Origin: JANXLS01 sp035308565
GTDB lineage: Bacteria > Planctomycetota > SZUA-567 > H5-PLA8
Assembly: GCA_035308565.1 (NCBI GenBank)
Contig: DATGGK010000161.1
Span: 7,187 to 71,186, forward strand
Length of the DNA: 64,000 nucleotides
Reading direction: 5' to 3'
The notes under the pieces were generated by a model. The model was not told the DNA's origin and did no database searches. It saw nothing but the letters and a program-made list of their open reading frames with translations. A program made the translations under genes and the position numbers. This document shows positions 49,811 through 58,301 of the stretch, piece by piece. Each line of letters opens with the position of its first letter. The first letter of the stretch is position 1.

Positions 49811-51340
49811 CTAATGTACGCAGGGATCGCATTCGATCACATCCGCATCGTTCCAGCCGCCGCCGAGGGCCTTGTAGAGCGCCACAATATCCAAGGACAA
49901 CGCGCGCTCGCTTTGCACCAATTCGTCCTGCGCCTGATACAGCGAGCGCTGCGCGATGATCACGTTGAGGAAGTCGGTCGCGCCTTTTTGATAAAGGTCC
50001 AGCGAGAGTTCAACGACCCTCTGAAACTGCTTGACTTCGTCGGCGAGAATGTCGCGGTGCTCCTTTTCCTTGGCGTAGGCATAGGCGGCGCTGTCCACGT
50101 CCTGCAATGCGGTTAGGACGGATTGGCGGTACGTGACTTCGGACGCTGCTTCGAGCAGCCTTTGCAGGACGATGTTGCATTGCACTTTTCCGGCGGAGAA
50201 GATCGACCAATCCACGCTTGGCCCGAAGGAGTAGGCGCGCTGCGCCCAACTCACCAGCGCGGACTGCTTCTGGCCCTGGAATCCGGCGCTGCCGGTGAGC
50301 GAGAATTTCGGGAAGAGGTCGGCTTTGGCGACGCCGATCTGCGCGGTGGCGGCGTGAACGCGGGCTTGAGCGGCGCGGATGTCGGGGCGGCGCTGCAACA
50401 AATCCGAGGGCAGGCCGACGGGGATGCTCGGCGGCGGCGGCGGAATCGGGCCGCCTTTGTTCAACTCTTCGTCGAGCGCGTTTGGATCGCGTCCCAGCAG
50501 GACGCCGAGCGCGTAGATGGCTTCCTGCGCGGCGGTTTCGAGGACGGGAATTTGAGCGCGGGTGGATGCGACGAGGGCCTTGGCGTTGGCGACATCGAGC
50601 GCGTTTGAAATTCCGGCCTTTTGTTTTTTCTCGGTCAGATCGACGCTCTTCTGCTGCGAAACGACGTTTTCACGGGCGATGACAAGCTCCTTCTGGAAGC
50701 CGCGCAAGGCGATGTAATTCGTGCCGATCTCGGCGGCGAGCGTGACCATTGCGTCGCGGCGGTCCTCGACGGCCGCTTCGATCGACGCATCGGCGCTTTC
50801 CACGGCGCGGCGCGTGCCGCCGAAGAAATCCAATTCCCACGCGGCATCCAGGCCGTGGGTGAAGAAATTCGAGGTGCGGCCGATGAAGCCGCGCCCGCCG
50901 TGGCCGAGCACGGGCGTGCGGCTGGTGTTGGCGGAGCCGGTGTAATCGAGCTGCGGAAAGAGGCCGGAAACGATAATGCCGCGCGAGGCGCGGGCTTGAT
51001 AAATGCGCAGGCAGGCTTGCTTCAAATCGAGATTTCCCTCCATGCTTTCGGCGACGAGTTTGGTGAGCGTGGGGTCGTTGAAGACGACCCACCAGTCGGT
51101 GAGGTTTTCGGCGGGCGGAAGGCTGACGGGTATGGCGGCGCCGGGCTGAGTCGGGGCTGGTTTGGCGTCAGCGGGCGTGGCCGGCGGAACGCTCAGCGAC
51201 TGCGCCACGGCGGGGAACGAACTGGGTACTTGCACTTGGACGGGATGATAGCTGGGGCCGACGGCGAGAGTGCAGCCGGCGAGGAAAGGCAGCAGCAGCA
51301 GGGTCAAAAGGCGCGAACGGCAGTATTTCAGTGACAACAT
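49811..51340 (-). CDS. TolC-like outer-membrane efflux lipoprotein (NodT/CusC type)
   Basis: A 509-residue outer membrane factor that forms the exit duct of an efflux pump. It is a lipoprotein (LTLLLLPFLAGCTLAVGPSY, lipobox LAGC) of the RND/MacAB outer factor class. Both OEP repeats are visible: LTDWWVVFNDPTLTKLVAES, NLDLKQACLRIYQARASRGI, AWELDFFGGTRRAVESADAS in the first, and LLQRRPDIRAAQARVHAATA followed by QIGVAKADLFPKFSLTGSAG in the second, the standard motif. It is the last gene of the operon macA, ABC ATPase, permease, this gene. Confidence 0.93.
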   Translation of the reverse strand: MLSLKYCRSRLLTLLLLPFLAGCTLAVGPSYHPVQVQVPSSFPAVAQSLSVPPATPADAKPAPTQPGAAIPVSLPPAENLTDWWVVFNDPTLTKLVAESMEGNLDLKQACLRIYQARASRGIIVSGLFPQLDYTGSANTSRTPVLGHGGRGFIGRTSNFFTHGLDAAWELDFFGGTRRAVESADASIEAAVEDRRDAMVTLAAEIGTNYIALRGFQKELVIARENVVSQQKSVDLTEKKQKAGISNALDVANAKALVASTRAQIPVLETAAQEAIYALGVLLGRDPNALDEELNKGGPIPPPPPSIPVGLPSDLLQRRPDIRAAQARVHAATAQIGVAKADLFPKFSLTGSAGFQGQKQSALVSWAQRAYSFGPSVDWSIFSAGKVQCNIVLQRLLEAASEVTYRQSVLTALQDVDSAAYAYAKEKEHRDILADEVKQFQRVVELSLDLYQKGATDFLNVIIAQRSLYQAQDELVQSERALSLDIVALYKALGGGWNDADVIECDPCVH

Positions 51341-51383
51341 CGGATTCCCCTCACTTTGGACACGTTGAAACTACGCACGGGCC

Positions 51384-51439
51384 GGTGGGGCGGACATTTC
51401 TGTCTGCCAGCACAGGCAGACAAGAATGTCTGCCCGACC
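51384..51439. repeat. Paired-hairpin repeat, family A, copy 2
   Basis: GGTGGGGCGGACATTTCTGT then CTGCC, and inverted GGCAGACAAGAATGTCTGCC then CGACC. Same arms as at 39928-39988 with small changes. It lies within the efflux operon between the permease and the TolC-like gene. Confidence 0.85.
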
Positions 51440-51455
51440 AACACAAAAGCCCATG

Positions 51456-52841
51456 TTACTCGTATCGCAGCGCATCGATCGGGTCGAGGCGCGACGCTTT
51501 CCACGCTGGATAGAAACCAAAGATAATGCCGACGCTGCCAGATACAATCACCGCCGCGATAATTGCGGGCAGCGACACTTCCGTCGGCCAATGTTTAAAG
51601 TAGGTGACGAGGTACGACGTGAGGCGGCCGAGCGCGATGCCGAGCGCGCCGCCGGCCAGCGAAAGCATGACGGCTTCGATCAGGAATTGGCTGAGGATGT
51701 CGCGGGGCCGGGCGCCGACGGCCATGCGCAGGCCAATTTCGCGCGTGCGCTCGGTAACGGAGACGAGCATGATGTTCATGATGCCGACGCCGCCGACGAC
51801 CAACGAGATCATGGCGACGCAGAGCAGCAGGTTGGTCATGAGTTGGGTTGTCGAGGAGAGGGCTTTCGACATTTCGGTCATGTCTCGAATTTGAAAATCG
51901 TCGGCGGTGCCCGGGCGCAAGCGGTGGCGTTCGCGCAGCACGTCGGTCATCTGAACCATCGCGTCGGGAATTTCCAGAGCGGAGCGCGCGGCCACGACGA
52001 TCTGATCGATGTTGGCGAAGCGGACGGGTTGGGGCGTGTCGGCGGTTTGTGTGGCGGATGGCGTGGAATACAAGCCGCCGAATGTGCCCGGGTAAACGAC
52101 GCTGAGCGTGTTGACCGCGGTGCTGGTGCTGCTGTTGGAACTGGCTGTCGCGGCGCTTTGGTTTGTGGTGGCCGCGGATTGGCCGGTGACGCGGAATTTG
52201 ATCGTAGTCCAAGGGGCGATGAGGATATCGTCCTGGTCCATGCCCATCATGTTGGCGCCTTTTCGCGAGAGAACGCCGATGACTTTGAACCCCACGTTTT
52301 GCACGCGGACTTCCTTGCCGACGGGCGACGCGCCGTTGAACAATTCGCGGACAAGGGTGGTGCCGATCAGGCAGACTTTGGCGGTGCTGCGCACGTCCTG
52401 ATCGGTGAAGGGCTCGCCTTCGAGCAGATTGGTCCAATCGCGGACGTCGAGAAACTGGGGAGTGGTGCCGTAGATGTTCATGGGCACCCAATTTTTGTTG
52501 CCATAAACGACTTGCGTGCGCGCGCGAACGACGGGCGCGGAAACGCTGATGGCGGGGCAATCGCGCGGCAGCACGTCGCTATCGGCTGCGGTGAGTGTCA
52601 TGGTCGTTCCCGCACCGAAACTGACGCCGCCGCTGGCGGCCTGGCCGGGGAAAACGAGGAGATTGTTGGCGCCCATGCTTTCGATGGTTTTCTGAATGGC
52701 GCTGGACGACCCTTTGCCGATTTCCATCATGGCGATGACGGCAGCGACGCCGATGACGATGCCCAGTGTGGTCAGGGCGGCACGCATGAGGTTGCGGCGG
52801 AGTGCGATGGTGGCGGTGCGGCAGGTGCGGAGAATTCTCAT
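51456..52841 (-). CDS. MacB-type ABC transporter permease
   Basis: A 461-residue permease with the FtsX/MacB topology: one N-terminal helix (LTTLGIVIGVAAVIAMMEIG), a large periplasmic MacB_PCD domain (about 40-330, including NNLLVFPGQAASGGVSFGAG), and three C-terminal helices (NLLLCVAMISLVVGGVGIMN; the coupling loop VTERTREIGLRMAVGARPRD; LSLAGGALGIALGRLTSYLV). It works with the ATPase encoded just upstream as a mechanotransmission pump. The periplasmic part has a Ser/Thr/Ala/Asn-rich insert (SAATASSNSSTSTAVN). ATG at 52841 with AGGA upstream; the frame to 52889 is translated hairpin repeat. Confidence 0.93.
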   Translation of the reverse strand: MRILRTCRTATIALRRNLMRAALTTLGIVIGVAAVIAMMEIGKGSSSAIQKTIESMGANNLLVFPGQAASGGVSFGAGTTMTLTAADSDVLPRDCPAISVSAPVVRARTQVVYGNKNWVPMNIYGTTPQFLDVRDWTNLLEGEPFTDQDVRSTAKVCLIGTTLVRELFNGASPVGKEVRVQNVGFKVIGVLSRKGANMMGMDQDDILIAPWTTIKFRVTGQSAATTNQSAATASSNSSTSTAVNTLSVVYPGTFGGLYSTPSATQTADTPQPVRFANIDQIVVAARSALEIPDAMVQMTDVLRERHRLRPGTADDFQIRDMTEMSKALSSTTQLMTNLLLCVAMISLVVGGVGIMNIMLVSVTERTREIGLRMAVGARPRDILSQFLIEAVMLSLAGGALGIALGRLTSYLVTYFKHWPTEVSLPAIIAAVIVSGSVGIIFGFYPAWKASRLDPIDALRYE

Positions 52842-52862
52842 GTTCAAAGTCCTGAGTGCTGT

Positions 52863-52937
52863 GTTCGTAGCCCCGCCTTTAGGCGGCACGGATTTTGACC
52901 GCGAGGCGCGCTTCCGCCTAAAGGCGGGACTACAAAC
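52863..52937. repeat. Paired-hairpin repeat, family B, copy 2
   Basis: GTTCGTAGCCCCGCCTTTAG then GCGG, and inverted CCGCCTAAAGGCGGGACTAC then AAAC. It fills the gap between the ATPase and permease genes of the efflux operon. Confidence 0.85.
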
Positions 52938-52939
52938 AT

Positions 52940-53629
52940 TTAATTGTACTTATCCGCGACGACGACGCCATCGCTCAGTTGCACTATACGCTTGGCGCAT
53001 TGCGCGACGGTGGCGTCGTGCGTGACGAGAATGACGGTGATGCGCTGTTCGTCGTTGATTTTGCGGAACATTTGGAGCACTTCTTTGCTGGTTTTAGAAT
53101 CGAGGTTGCCGGTGGGCTCGTCAGCGAAGAGCAGCGGCGGATTGTTAATCAGCGCTCGCGCGATGGCCACGCGCTGCTGCTGCCCGCCGGAAAGTTGCGA
53201 CGGCTGGTGCTCCATGCGGTCGCCGAGGCCGACGCGTTCGAGGAGCACTTGCCCGCGCCGGCGGCATTCGGCTTCAGAGAGCGTCGAGGCCGTGTACGTC
53301 AGCGGCATGGTGACGTTGTCCAGTGCGGTCGTGCGCGCGAGCAGGTTGAAGCTTTGAAAGACGAAACCGATCTTTTCGTTGCGGACGAGCGCGCGCTGGT
53401 CGGCGTTCATCGACGAAATTTCGAGGCCGTCGAGCCAGTACTGGCCGGAACTGGGGCGGTCCAGACAACCCAGCAGATTCATCAGCGTGGTCTTGCCGGA
53501 ACCGGACTGGCCCATGAGCGCGATCATTTCGCCGTGTTTGACGGTGAGCGAGATGCCTTTAAGGACCGGGACGTCGATTTCGCCGAGGTGGTAGGTTTTG
53601 GTGATTTCTTTAAGTTCCATTAATTCCAT
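52940..53629 (-). CDS. MacB/LolD-type ABC transporter ATPase
   Basis: A 229-residue ATPase with Walker A GQSGSGKTTLMNLLGCLD, the Q-loop GFVFQSFNLLARTTALDNV, signature PSQLSGGQQQRVAIARALIN, Walker B PLLFADEPTGNLDSKTSKEV and the H-loop VTHDATVAQCAKRIV. The long YHLGEIDVPVLKGISL start and the NLLARTTALDNV loop are typical of the MacB/LolD subgroup. In most proteobacterial MacB the ATPase and permease are fused; here they are two genes. Start ATG 53629 with GGAG upstream; a second ATG two codons in is possible. Confidence 0.94.
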   Translation of the reverse strand: MELMELKEITKTYHLGEIDVPVLKGISLTVKHGEMIALMGQSGSGKTTLMNLLGCLDRPSSGQYWLDGLEISSMNADQRALVRNEKIGFVFQSFNLLARTTALDNVTMPLTYTASTLSEAECRRRGQVLLERVGLGDRMEHQPSQLSGGQQQRVAIARALINNPPLLFADEPTGNLDSKTSKEVLQMFRKINDEQRITVILVTHDATVAQCAKRIVQLSDGVVVADKYN

Positions 53630-53665
53630 CGAGGACTCCGTTCCGCGCATAGTGGACGATGCTGG

Positions 53666-55390
53666 TTACTTTTGTTGCGTTCCCTGCGATTGAGTGGATT
53701 CGGACGGCTTGCTCTGCCGGCGGCCGAATGGATTGGTCGGCTGGAACGGATTGGTCGTTCCACTGGCGTCCGCGGCGCCTTGCATTTGGCGGCCGACGAC
53801 CAATTGCATGTCTTCTTTGAGTTCATCGCTTTTGATTTCAGTGTTCACGCCATCGGTGATGCCCAGGCGGACGCGGATGGGCTTCAGGAATTTGCCGTCT
53901 TCGACCCAGACTTTTCCGTGCGTTCTAGGACCGGATTCGGAGTGGTCGCGTGCGGGCTTCGCGCTGGCGTCGGATTTGTCCGCCCGCGGGCCGCGATGCT
54001 CGGTTCCGCTGGGTTTTGTCGGTGGCGTTTCGTCGGTCGCAGCGCCGCTGCCGGTTCCGGTTGAGGCACGGTGGGGGGATTCAGCGTCGTCCGTGACGTC
54101 CGGCTCGATTTCGTCTTTTTGAGGCGTGAAACGCAGCGCGGCATTGGGGACCATCAGCACGTCGTCGCGGCGCGCGACTTCAAATTGAGTATTCGCGGTC
54201 AAATAAGGAAGCAGTTTGCCGTCCGAATTGTCGGTCTCCACTTCGATCGTGTACGTGACGACGTTTTGAGTCATCGTCGCATTCAAGCGGACTTTTCGGA
54301 CGCTGCCTTTGAACGTCGTATACGGATACGCATCGACCGTAAACGTCACCGGCTGGCCGGGATGAATGTTGCCGATGTCGGCTTCATTCATTGAAACCCA
54401 GACTTGAATGCGGGTGAGGTCTTTGGCGAGCAAAAACAAACTCGGCGCATTGAGGCTGGAGACGACGGTCTGGCCGATGTTGACACGGCGATCCACGATG
54501 ACGCCTTTGACCGGCGATTTGATCACGCAGTAGTTGACGTTCTGCTGCGCACGCATCACGGCGGCGTCGTCGTGAGCGACGTTTCCTATGGCCTGGTTGA
54601 TGACCGCGTCGGCGGAGAGCGTGTTGGCCTTGGCCTGCGCGATGACCGCGTTCTGCGACGCCAGATTGGCTTTGGCCTGCGCGATGACCGCGTTCTGAGA
54701 GGAAATGGAAAAGACCGACTGTTTGGCGATGGCTTTGAAGGAAGTCAGCGCGGCGGAGGCGGCTTCGTAGACTCCTTTATAGGTATCGTAGCTTTCCTGC
54801 GAAAGCGCGTCCGAGGGCCCCAACTTCTGCGCGCGGTCCCAATCGCGCTGCGCTTGATCGAGTTTGGCCTGAGCCTGTTGCACGTCCGCGTTGGCCTGAT
54901 CCTGTTTGGCTTTGAACATGTCCAAATCGGTCAGCGCCTGATCGACTTTGGCTTTGAACTGTTCCAAATCAGATTGGGCTTGCTCCAGCTTGGCTTTCGC
55001 CGTATCGGCGTCGGCTTTAGCCTTCGCGACGCTGGCGCGATCGACGTCAACTTGCGCTTTGGCCTGCGCCAAGTCCGCGTCGTAGAGCGAGGAGTCGATC
55101 TGCGCAAGCATTGTTCCGGCATCGACGATCGAGCCGTAATCGACCTGCTTGCCGTCTTTGTCCACGCCGAAGGTGTTGATCTGCCCGGCGACTTGCGCGC
55201 CGATATCGACGACTTCTTCGGGTTCGACAGTGCCCGTGGCGGTTATGGTCTGAACCAAACTGCCTTTTTTGACGGGGGCCGTCTTGTAGGTGCGTTCAGG
55301 AACCGCAGTCAGCTTCAAATAATAATAATACCCACCGGCGCAAATGCCGCCGACGACCAGAATCCAGATGATGGCTTTAAACAGATTCAT
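53666..55390 (-). CDS. macA: MacA-like periplasmic adaptor (membrane fusion protein)
   Basis: A 574-residue HlyD/MacA adaptor. An N-terminal anchor (AIIWILVVGGICAGGYYYYL) is followed by YKTAPVKKGSLVQTITATGT, a lipoyl domain, and an extended alpha hairpin (about 110-255) with coils such as AKAKADADTAKAKLEQAQSD and a near-perfect 14-residue duplication QNAVIAQAKANLAS. The second half-lipoyl (VIKSPVKGVIVDRRVNIGQT) and the beta barrel (IQVWVSMNEADIGNIHPGQP) follow. A 50-residue Pro/Thr/Ser/Asp-rich insert and a C-terminal Gln/Pro-rich tail are longer than in standard MacA. Start ATG 55390 with GAGGA upstream; the frame open to 55843 is antisense to another gene. First gene of the efflux operon. 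Confidence 0.92.
   Translation of the reverse strand: MNLFKAIIWILVVGGICAGGYYYYLKLTAVPERTYKTAPVKKGSLVQTITATGTVEPEEVVDIGAQVAGQINTFGVDKDGKQVDYGSIVDAGTMLAQIDSSLYDADLAQAKAQVDVDRASVAKAKADADTAKAKLEQAQSDLEQFKAKVDQALTDLDMFKAKQDQANADVQQAQAKLDQAQRDWDRAQKLGPSDALSQESYDTYKGVYEAASAALTSFKAIAKQSVFSISSQNAVIAQAKANLASQNAVIAQAKANTLSADAVINQAIGNVAHDDAAVMRAQQNVNYCVIKSPVKGVIVDRRVNIGQTVVSSLNAPSLFLLAKDLTRIQVWVSMNEADIGNIHPGQPVTFTVDAYPYTTFKGSVRKVRLNATMTQNVVTYTIEVETDNSDGKLLPYLTANTQFEVARRDDVLMVPNAALRFTPQKDEIEPDVTDDAESPHRASTGTGSGAATDETPPTKPSGTEHRGPRADKSDASAKPARDHSESGPRTHGKVWVEDGKFLKPIRVRLGITDGVNTEIKSDELKEDMQLVVGRQMQGAADASGTTNPFQPTNPFGRRQSKPSESTQSQGTQQK
54628..54695. repeat. Tandem duplication in the macA hairpin
   Basis: Two near-identical copies of TGGCCTGCGCGATGACCGCG with TTCTG, about 42 bases apart, encode QNAVIAQAKAN twice in succession. 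This adds four helical turns to the coiled coil and is a candidate for copy-number variation. Confidence 0.7.
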
Positions 55391-55602
55391 TGCAGTCCTC
55401 AAATTCCTCATGGAGGCGAAAGTATATCCTAATACTCTAACCCGCGTGTGGCCAGAATTCTGAGTAGAAAATGCGGCGGGATGGTTACATTGCCGATAAA
55501 AAGGAAGCAGGGCACACAGCTTTTTTTGGGGCAATCCAAGTGGCAGAATTGCGTTTCGGCGTGTAAACTGCCGCTCTTGGAGAAAGGATCGCAAGCGACA
55601 CA

Positions 55603-56994
55603 ATGTTGACTCAACGTGATGCGCACCGGCGGGAAGCCGTGAGCGGCAAAAGTACTGATTCAGCGCCGGTTTCTGGGAATGGTTATTCGAAAAGCCAGGA
55701 TATGCCTCATCTTCGCACAGCCAGTCAGATCGCTCCCAACACAAACCCGTTGGTGATTCAGCATCACCAGGCGCAGGCTCACGCCGCGGCGCTGGAGGGA
55801 ATGCCGTCGGTGAATTCGCCGCGCATGGCGCTGCTGCCGCCATATTTGGCCAGCCGCATCAACGCTTTCAACGACGGCCTGCGTGCCAAAGGCATGGACG
55901 TGATCGACTTGGGCATGGGAAATCCCATCGATCCGATTGCCGAAAACGTCGTCGAGAAACTCAAAGAAGCCGTTGACGACCCTGCCAGCCACCGCTACGC
56001 GCCCGCCACGGGGATTCGCCCTATTAAGGAGGCGTTGGCGCGGCATTACGAGCGCCATTTCAATGTGATGCTCAATCCGGAACGCGAAGTCATTTCGTCG
56101 ATTGGGTCGAAGGACGCGTTTAGCCATTTGTGTTTTGCGTTGTTGGGAAATCAAGATGCGTGCGTGGTGCCGACGCCGGCGTATGCGCCGCATTATTTCG
56201 CTCCGCAGATTGCAGGCGCGGTTGTGGTCGGCGTGTTCATGGATGAAGAACAGCCTGGCGACAAACTGCTCGAAGACATCCGCAATGTCTTCGAAGTCGT
56301 GCGGCCTCGGCCGAAATTTTTGGTGATGAATTTTCCGCACAATCCGACCGCGCGCACGGTGGATTTGGATTTCTTCGAAGAGATTGTCGAAATGGCGCGG
56401 CACTTCAAGTTCTGGGTGCTCAACGATCTCGCGTATGGCCACAGTTGCTTTGACGGCTACAAAGCGCCGAGCATTTTGCAGGCGAAGGGCGCGCGCGATG
56501 TGGCCGTGGAAATGTTCACGATGTCGAAGCCGTACAGCATGGCGGGCTGGCGCGTGGGGTTCCTCGCGGGGAATTCGCTGCTGGTCGAATCGCTGACGAA
56601 GATCAAGCCGTATTTTGATTATGGGCATTTCCAGGCGATTCAGACGGCCGCAGCCGTGGCGCTGGACACGGGTGATGAGTACATCAAGCAGCAGGCGCTT
56701 CGCTACCAGAAGCGGCGCGACACGCTGCTGCACGGGCTGGAACACAACGGCTGGGGCCGCGCCATCAAGAATCGCGCGACGATGTTTTCGTGGCAGGCAC
56801 TGCCCGCAAATTTCCGCGAGATGGGGACAATGGAATTCTGCCTGAAACTGGCGGAGCACGCCGGCGTGAGTTTCTTCCCGGGCGGCGGGTTCGGTCCGGA
56901 AGGCGAAGGCTTCGTGCGCATCGCGCTGGTGGACACGGAAGCGCGGATTGCGGAAGCGTGCGGGCGGATTGGGAAGTTTTTGAAGCAAGGGTAA
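55603..56994 (+). CDS. Class I/II aminotransferase (AlaC/LL-DAP aminotransferase-like)
   Basis: A 463-residue PLP enzyme. The core begins at LPPYLASRINAFNDGLRAKG then MDVIDLGMGNPIDPIAENVV, the latter characteristic of the AlaC/alr-type glutamate-pyruvate and methionine aminotransferases. Other motifs: YAPATGIRPIKEALARHY, SSIGSKDAFSHLCFALLG, VMNFPHNPTARTVDLDFFEE, the PLP lysine in FTMSKPYSMAGWRVGFLAGN and FVRIALVDTEARI. A 60-residue N-terminal extension rich in His, Gln and Ala precedes the core; it is not expected in the family, so a later start such as ATG 55702 or 55801 is possible. AAAGGA lies 14 bases before the ATG used. Reaction: transamination, alanine or LL-diaminopimelate; not resolved. 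Confidence 0.88.
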   Translation: MLTQRDAHRREAVSGKSTDSAPVSGNGYSKSQDMPHLRTASQIAPNTNPLVIQHHQAQAHAAALEGMPSVNSPRMALLPPYLASRINAFNDGLRAKGMDVIDLGMGNPIDPIAENVVEKLKEAVDDPASHRYAPATGIRPIKEALARHYERHFNVMLNPEREVISSIGSKDAFSHLCFALLGNQDACVVPTPAYAPHYFAPQIAGAVVVGVFMDEEQPGDKLLEDIRNVFEVVRPRPKFLVMNFPHNPTARTVDLDFFEEIVEMARHFKFWVLNDLAYGHSCFDGYKAPSILQAKGARDVAVEMFTMSKPYSMAGWRVGFLAGNSLLVESLTKIKPYFDYGHFQAIQTAAAVALDTGDEYIKQQALRYQKRRDTLLHGLEHNGWGRAIKNRATMFSWQALPANFREMGTMEFCLKLAEHAGVSFFPGGGFGPEGEGFVRIALVDTEARIAEACGRIGKFLKQG

Positions 56995-57079
56995 ATGAAC
57001 GATGAATGATGAATGACGAATGATGAACAAAGTTGCGCCACGCATCCATTCATCGTTCATCGTTCCGCGTTCATCGTTT
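56995..57079. repeat. GATGAATGATGAAT-type repeat with inverted halves
   Basis: Tandem 7- to 8-base words ATGAACGATGAATGATGAAT (56995 on) and the inverted CATTCATCGTTCATCGTTCC (57046 on). It starts right at the aminotransferase stop and can form one long hairpin before the scpB gene. Confidence 0.75.
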
Positions 57080-57132
57080 GTCCCCGGCATTCACACTTGG
57101 CTTAATTTCACCATCCAATTACAATCGTTCAA

Positions 57133-57990
57133 ATGTCCGACGAAACCATAAAGCTTAAAACCTCTGACGCTGCTGCTAAGCCGCTCAAATCGCTCGCTGC
57201 CCTTGCGCCGGCGAACGCGGAGAACGCCATCGGCAGCCTTGAAGTGGGCGACGAAAGCGCCGGCGGCGATCCGAACTCGCCGGCCGACGCGGCGCTCGAA
57301 TCGGCGTTGGAGCGCGAACAGAATCTGGCGTCGGCGATCGTCAGCGTCAACGTGAATCCCAACGATGCGGGGAGCGATCCGTCACGATCCGGCGAGTACC
57401 CGGGCGAACGTGACCCGCTGGCAGAGCCGTCGCCGCCGTCGCCGCTTTCCGCGGAAATCGCCGCGAAGGACACTCAAAAGGAATTGGAACGGACGGTCGA
57501 AGCGTTGCTCTTTGCCGCGAGCGAACCGATTAGCGTGCGCGAGCTCGCGCGCGCCGCGGACAGCGACAGCCCGACGATCCGGAAGGTGCTTGCCGCGCTT
57601 AAACAAACCGGCGACCGCGAACGGCGGCCGTGGGATTTGGTCGAAGTCGCCAACGCCTGGCGACTGGTGACGCGGCCTGAATTTCATCCGGCGATTCAGC
57701 GTCTCAAATCGCAAACGTCGCAGCGCAAACTCACGCAAGCGGCGCTCGAAACGCTGGCGCTGATCGCGTACCGCCAGCCGATTGGGCGCGCGGAGATTGA
57801 GTCCGTGCGCGGCGTCAATGCGGGGCCGGTGCTGCGATTGCTGCTGGAGAAGAAGCTGATCCAAATCGCGGGGCGGGGGAGCGGCGTGGGGCAGCCGCTG
57901 CTGTATGGGACGACGGATTATTTCCTGGAGAATTTCGGATTGAAGAACGTGAGCGAATTGCCGAAGCCGGGGGAGTTTAAGAATACGTAA
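57133..57990 (+). CDS. scpB: Segregation and condensation protein B
   Basis: Binds the SMC-ScpA complex in chromosome condensation and segregation. The conserved winged-helix pair occupies about residues 115-280: ELERTVEALLFAASEPISVR, GDRERRPWDLVEVANAWRLV, RLVTRPEFHPAIQRLKSQTS, KLTQAALETLALIAYRQPIG, RAEIESVRGVNAGPVLRLLL and GVGQPLLYGTTDYFLENFGL. The first 110 residues are a Ser/Asp/Pro/Ala-rich extension with no fold that I can see; ScpB is normally about 180-200 residues. scpA is not next to it. Start ATG 57133 follows a repeat-rich gap. Confidence 0.93.
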   Translation: MSDETIKLKTSDAAAKPLKSLAALAPANAENAIGSLEVGDESAGGDPNSPADAALESALEREQNLASAIVSVNVNPNDAGSDPSRSGEYPGERDPLAEPSPPSPLSAEIAAKDTQKELERTVEALLFAASEPISVRELARAADSDSPTIRKVLAALKQTGDRERRPWDLVEVANAWRLVTRPEFHPAIQRLKSQTSQRKLTQAALETLALIAYRQPIGRAEIESVRGVNAGPVLRLLLEKKLIQIAGRGSGVGQPLLYGTTDYFLENFGLKNVSELPKPGEFKNT

Positions 57991-58007
57991 TCGAGCGGAG
58001 GCAAGCC

Positions 58008-58256
58008 ATGACGCTTCAATTAATTCAGGAAGTGGCTTTGACCCGCGATGTGCCTGAGTATCGGCTTCGAACGGGAGACATCGCGACGGTGGTGGACTTT
58101 GTCAAACATCCTTCAGGCGGTGAGGACTGCTGTGTGCTGGAGGTATTCAACGCGGTCGGAGAATCGATTGAAGTGGTGGCTGTTCCAATGAGCGCGGTTG
58201 AAGCGTTACGGGCGGACGAGATTTTGAGTGTGCGACCACTTGCGAGGGCGAGTTAG
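58008..58256 (+). CDS. DUF4926 domain protein
   Basis: An 82-residue protein matching the DUF4926 pattern: IQEVALTRDVPEYRLRTGDI, ATVVDFVKHPSGGEDCCVLE and VPMSAVEALRADEILSVRPL. The fold is thought to be a small beta barrel. In other bacteria it often sits beside DUF6883 or toxin-antitoxin genes (recollection). GGAGG lies 11 bases before the ATG. The next frame, an antitoxin-like gene, follows closely. Confidence 0.8.
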   Translation: MTLQLIQEVALTRDVPEYRLRTGDIATVVDFVKHPSGGEDCCVLEVFNAVGESIEVVAVPMSAVEALRADEILSVRPLARAS

Positions 58257-58301
58257 GTGGACAAGTTGACTTCGTGTCACGCTCAGGATAATCTTCCCAA
58301 T

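Noticed and set aside
54628..54695. Possible CRISPR-like array from short direct repeats in macA
   Set aside because: Only two copies, in frame in a coiled coil, with no spacers of equal length and no cas genes.
54404..55432. A 342-codon plus-strand open frame
   Set aside because: Antisense to macA; its apparent repeats mirror the macA coiled coil.
55390..55843. 151-codon upstream extension of macA
   Set aside because: It runs antisense through the aminotransferase start and its leader; a membrane anchor and ribosome binding site mark the true start at 55390.
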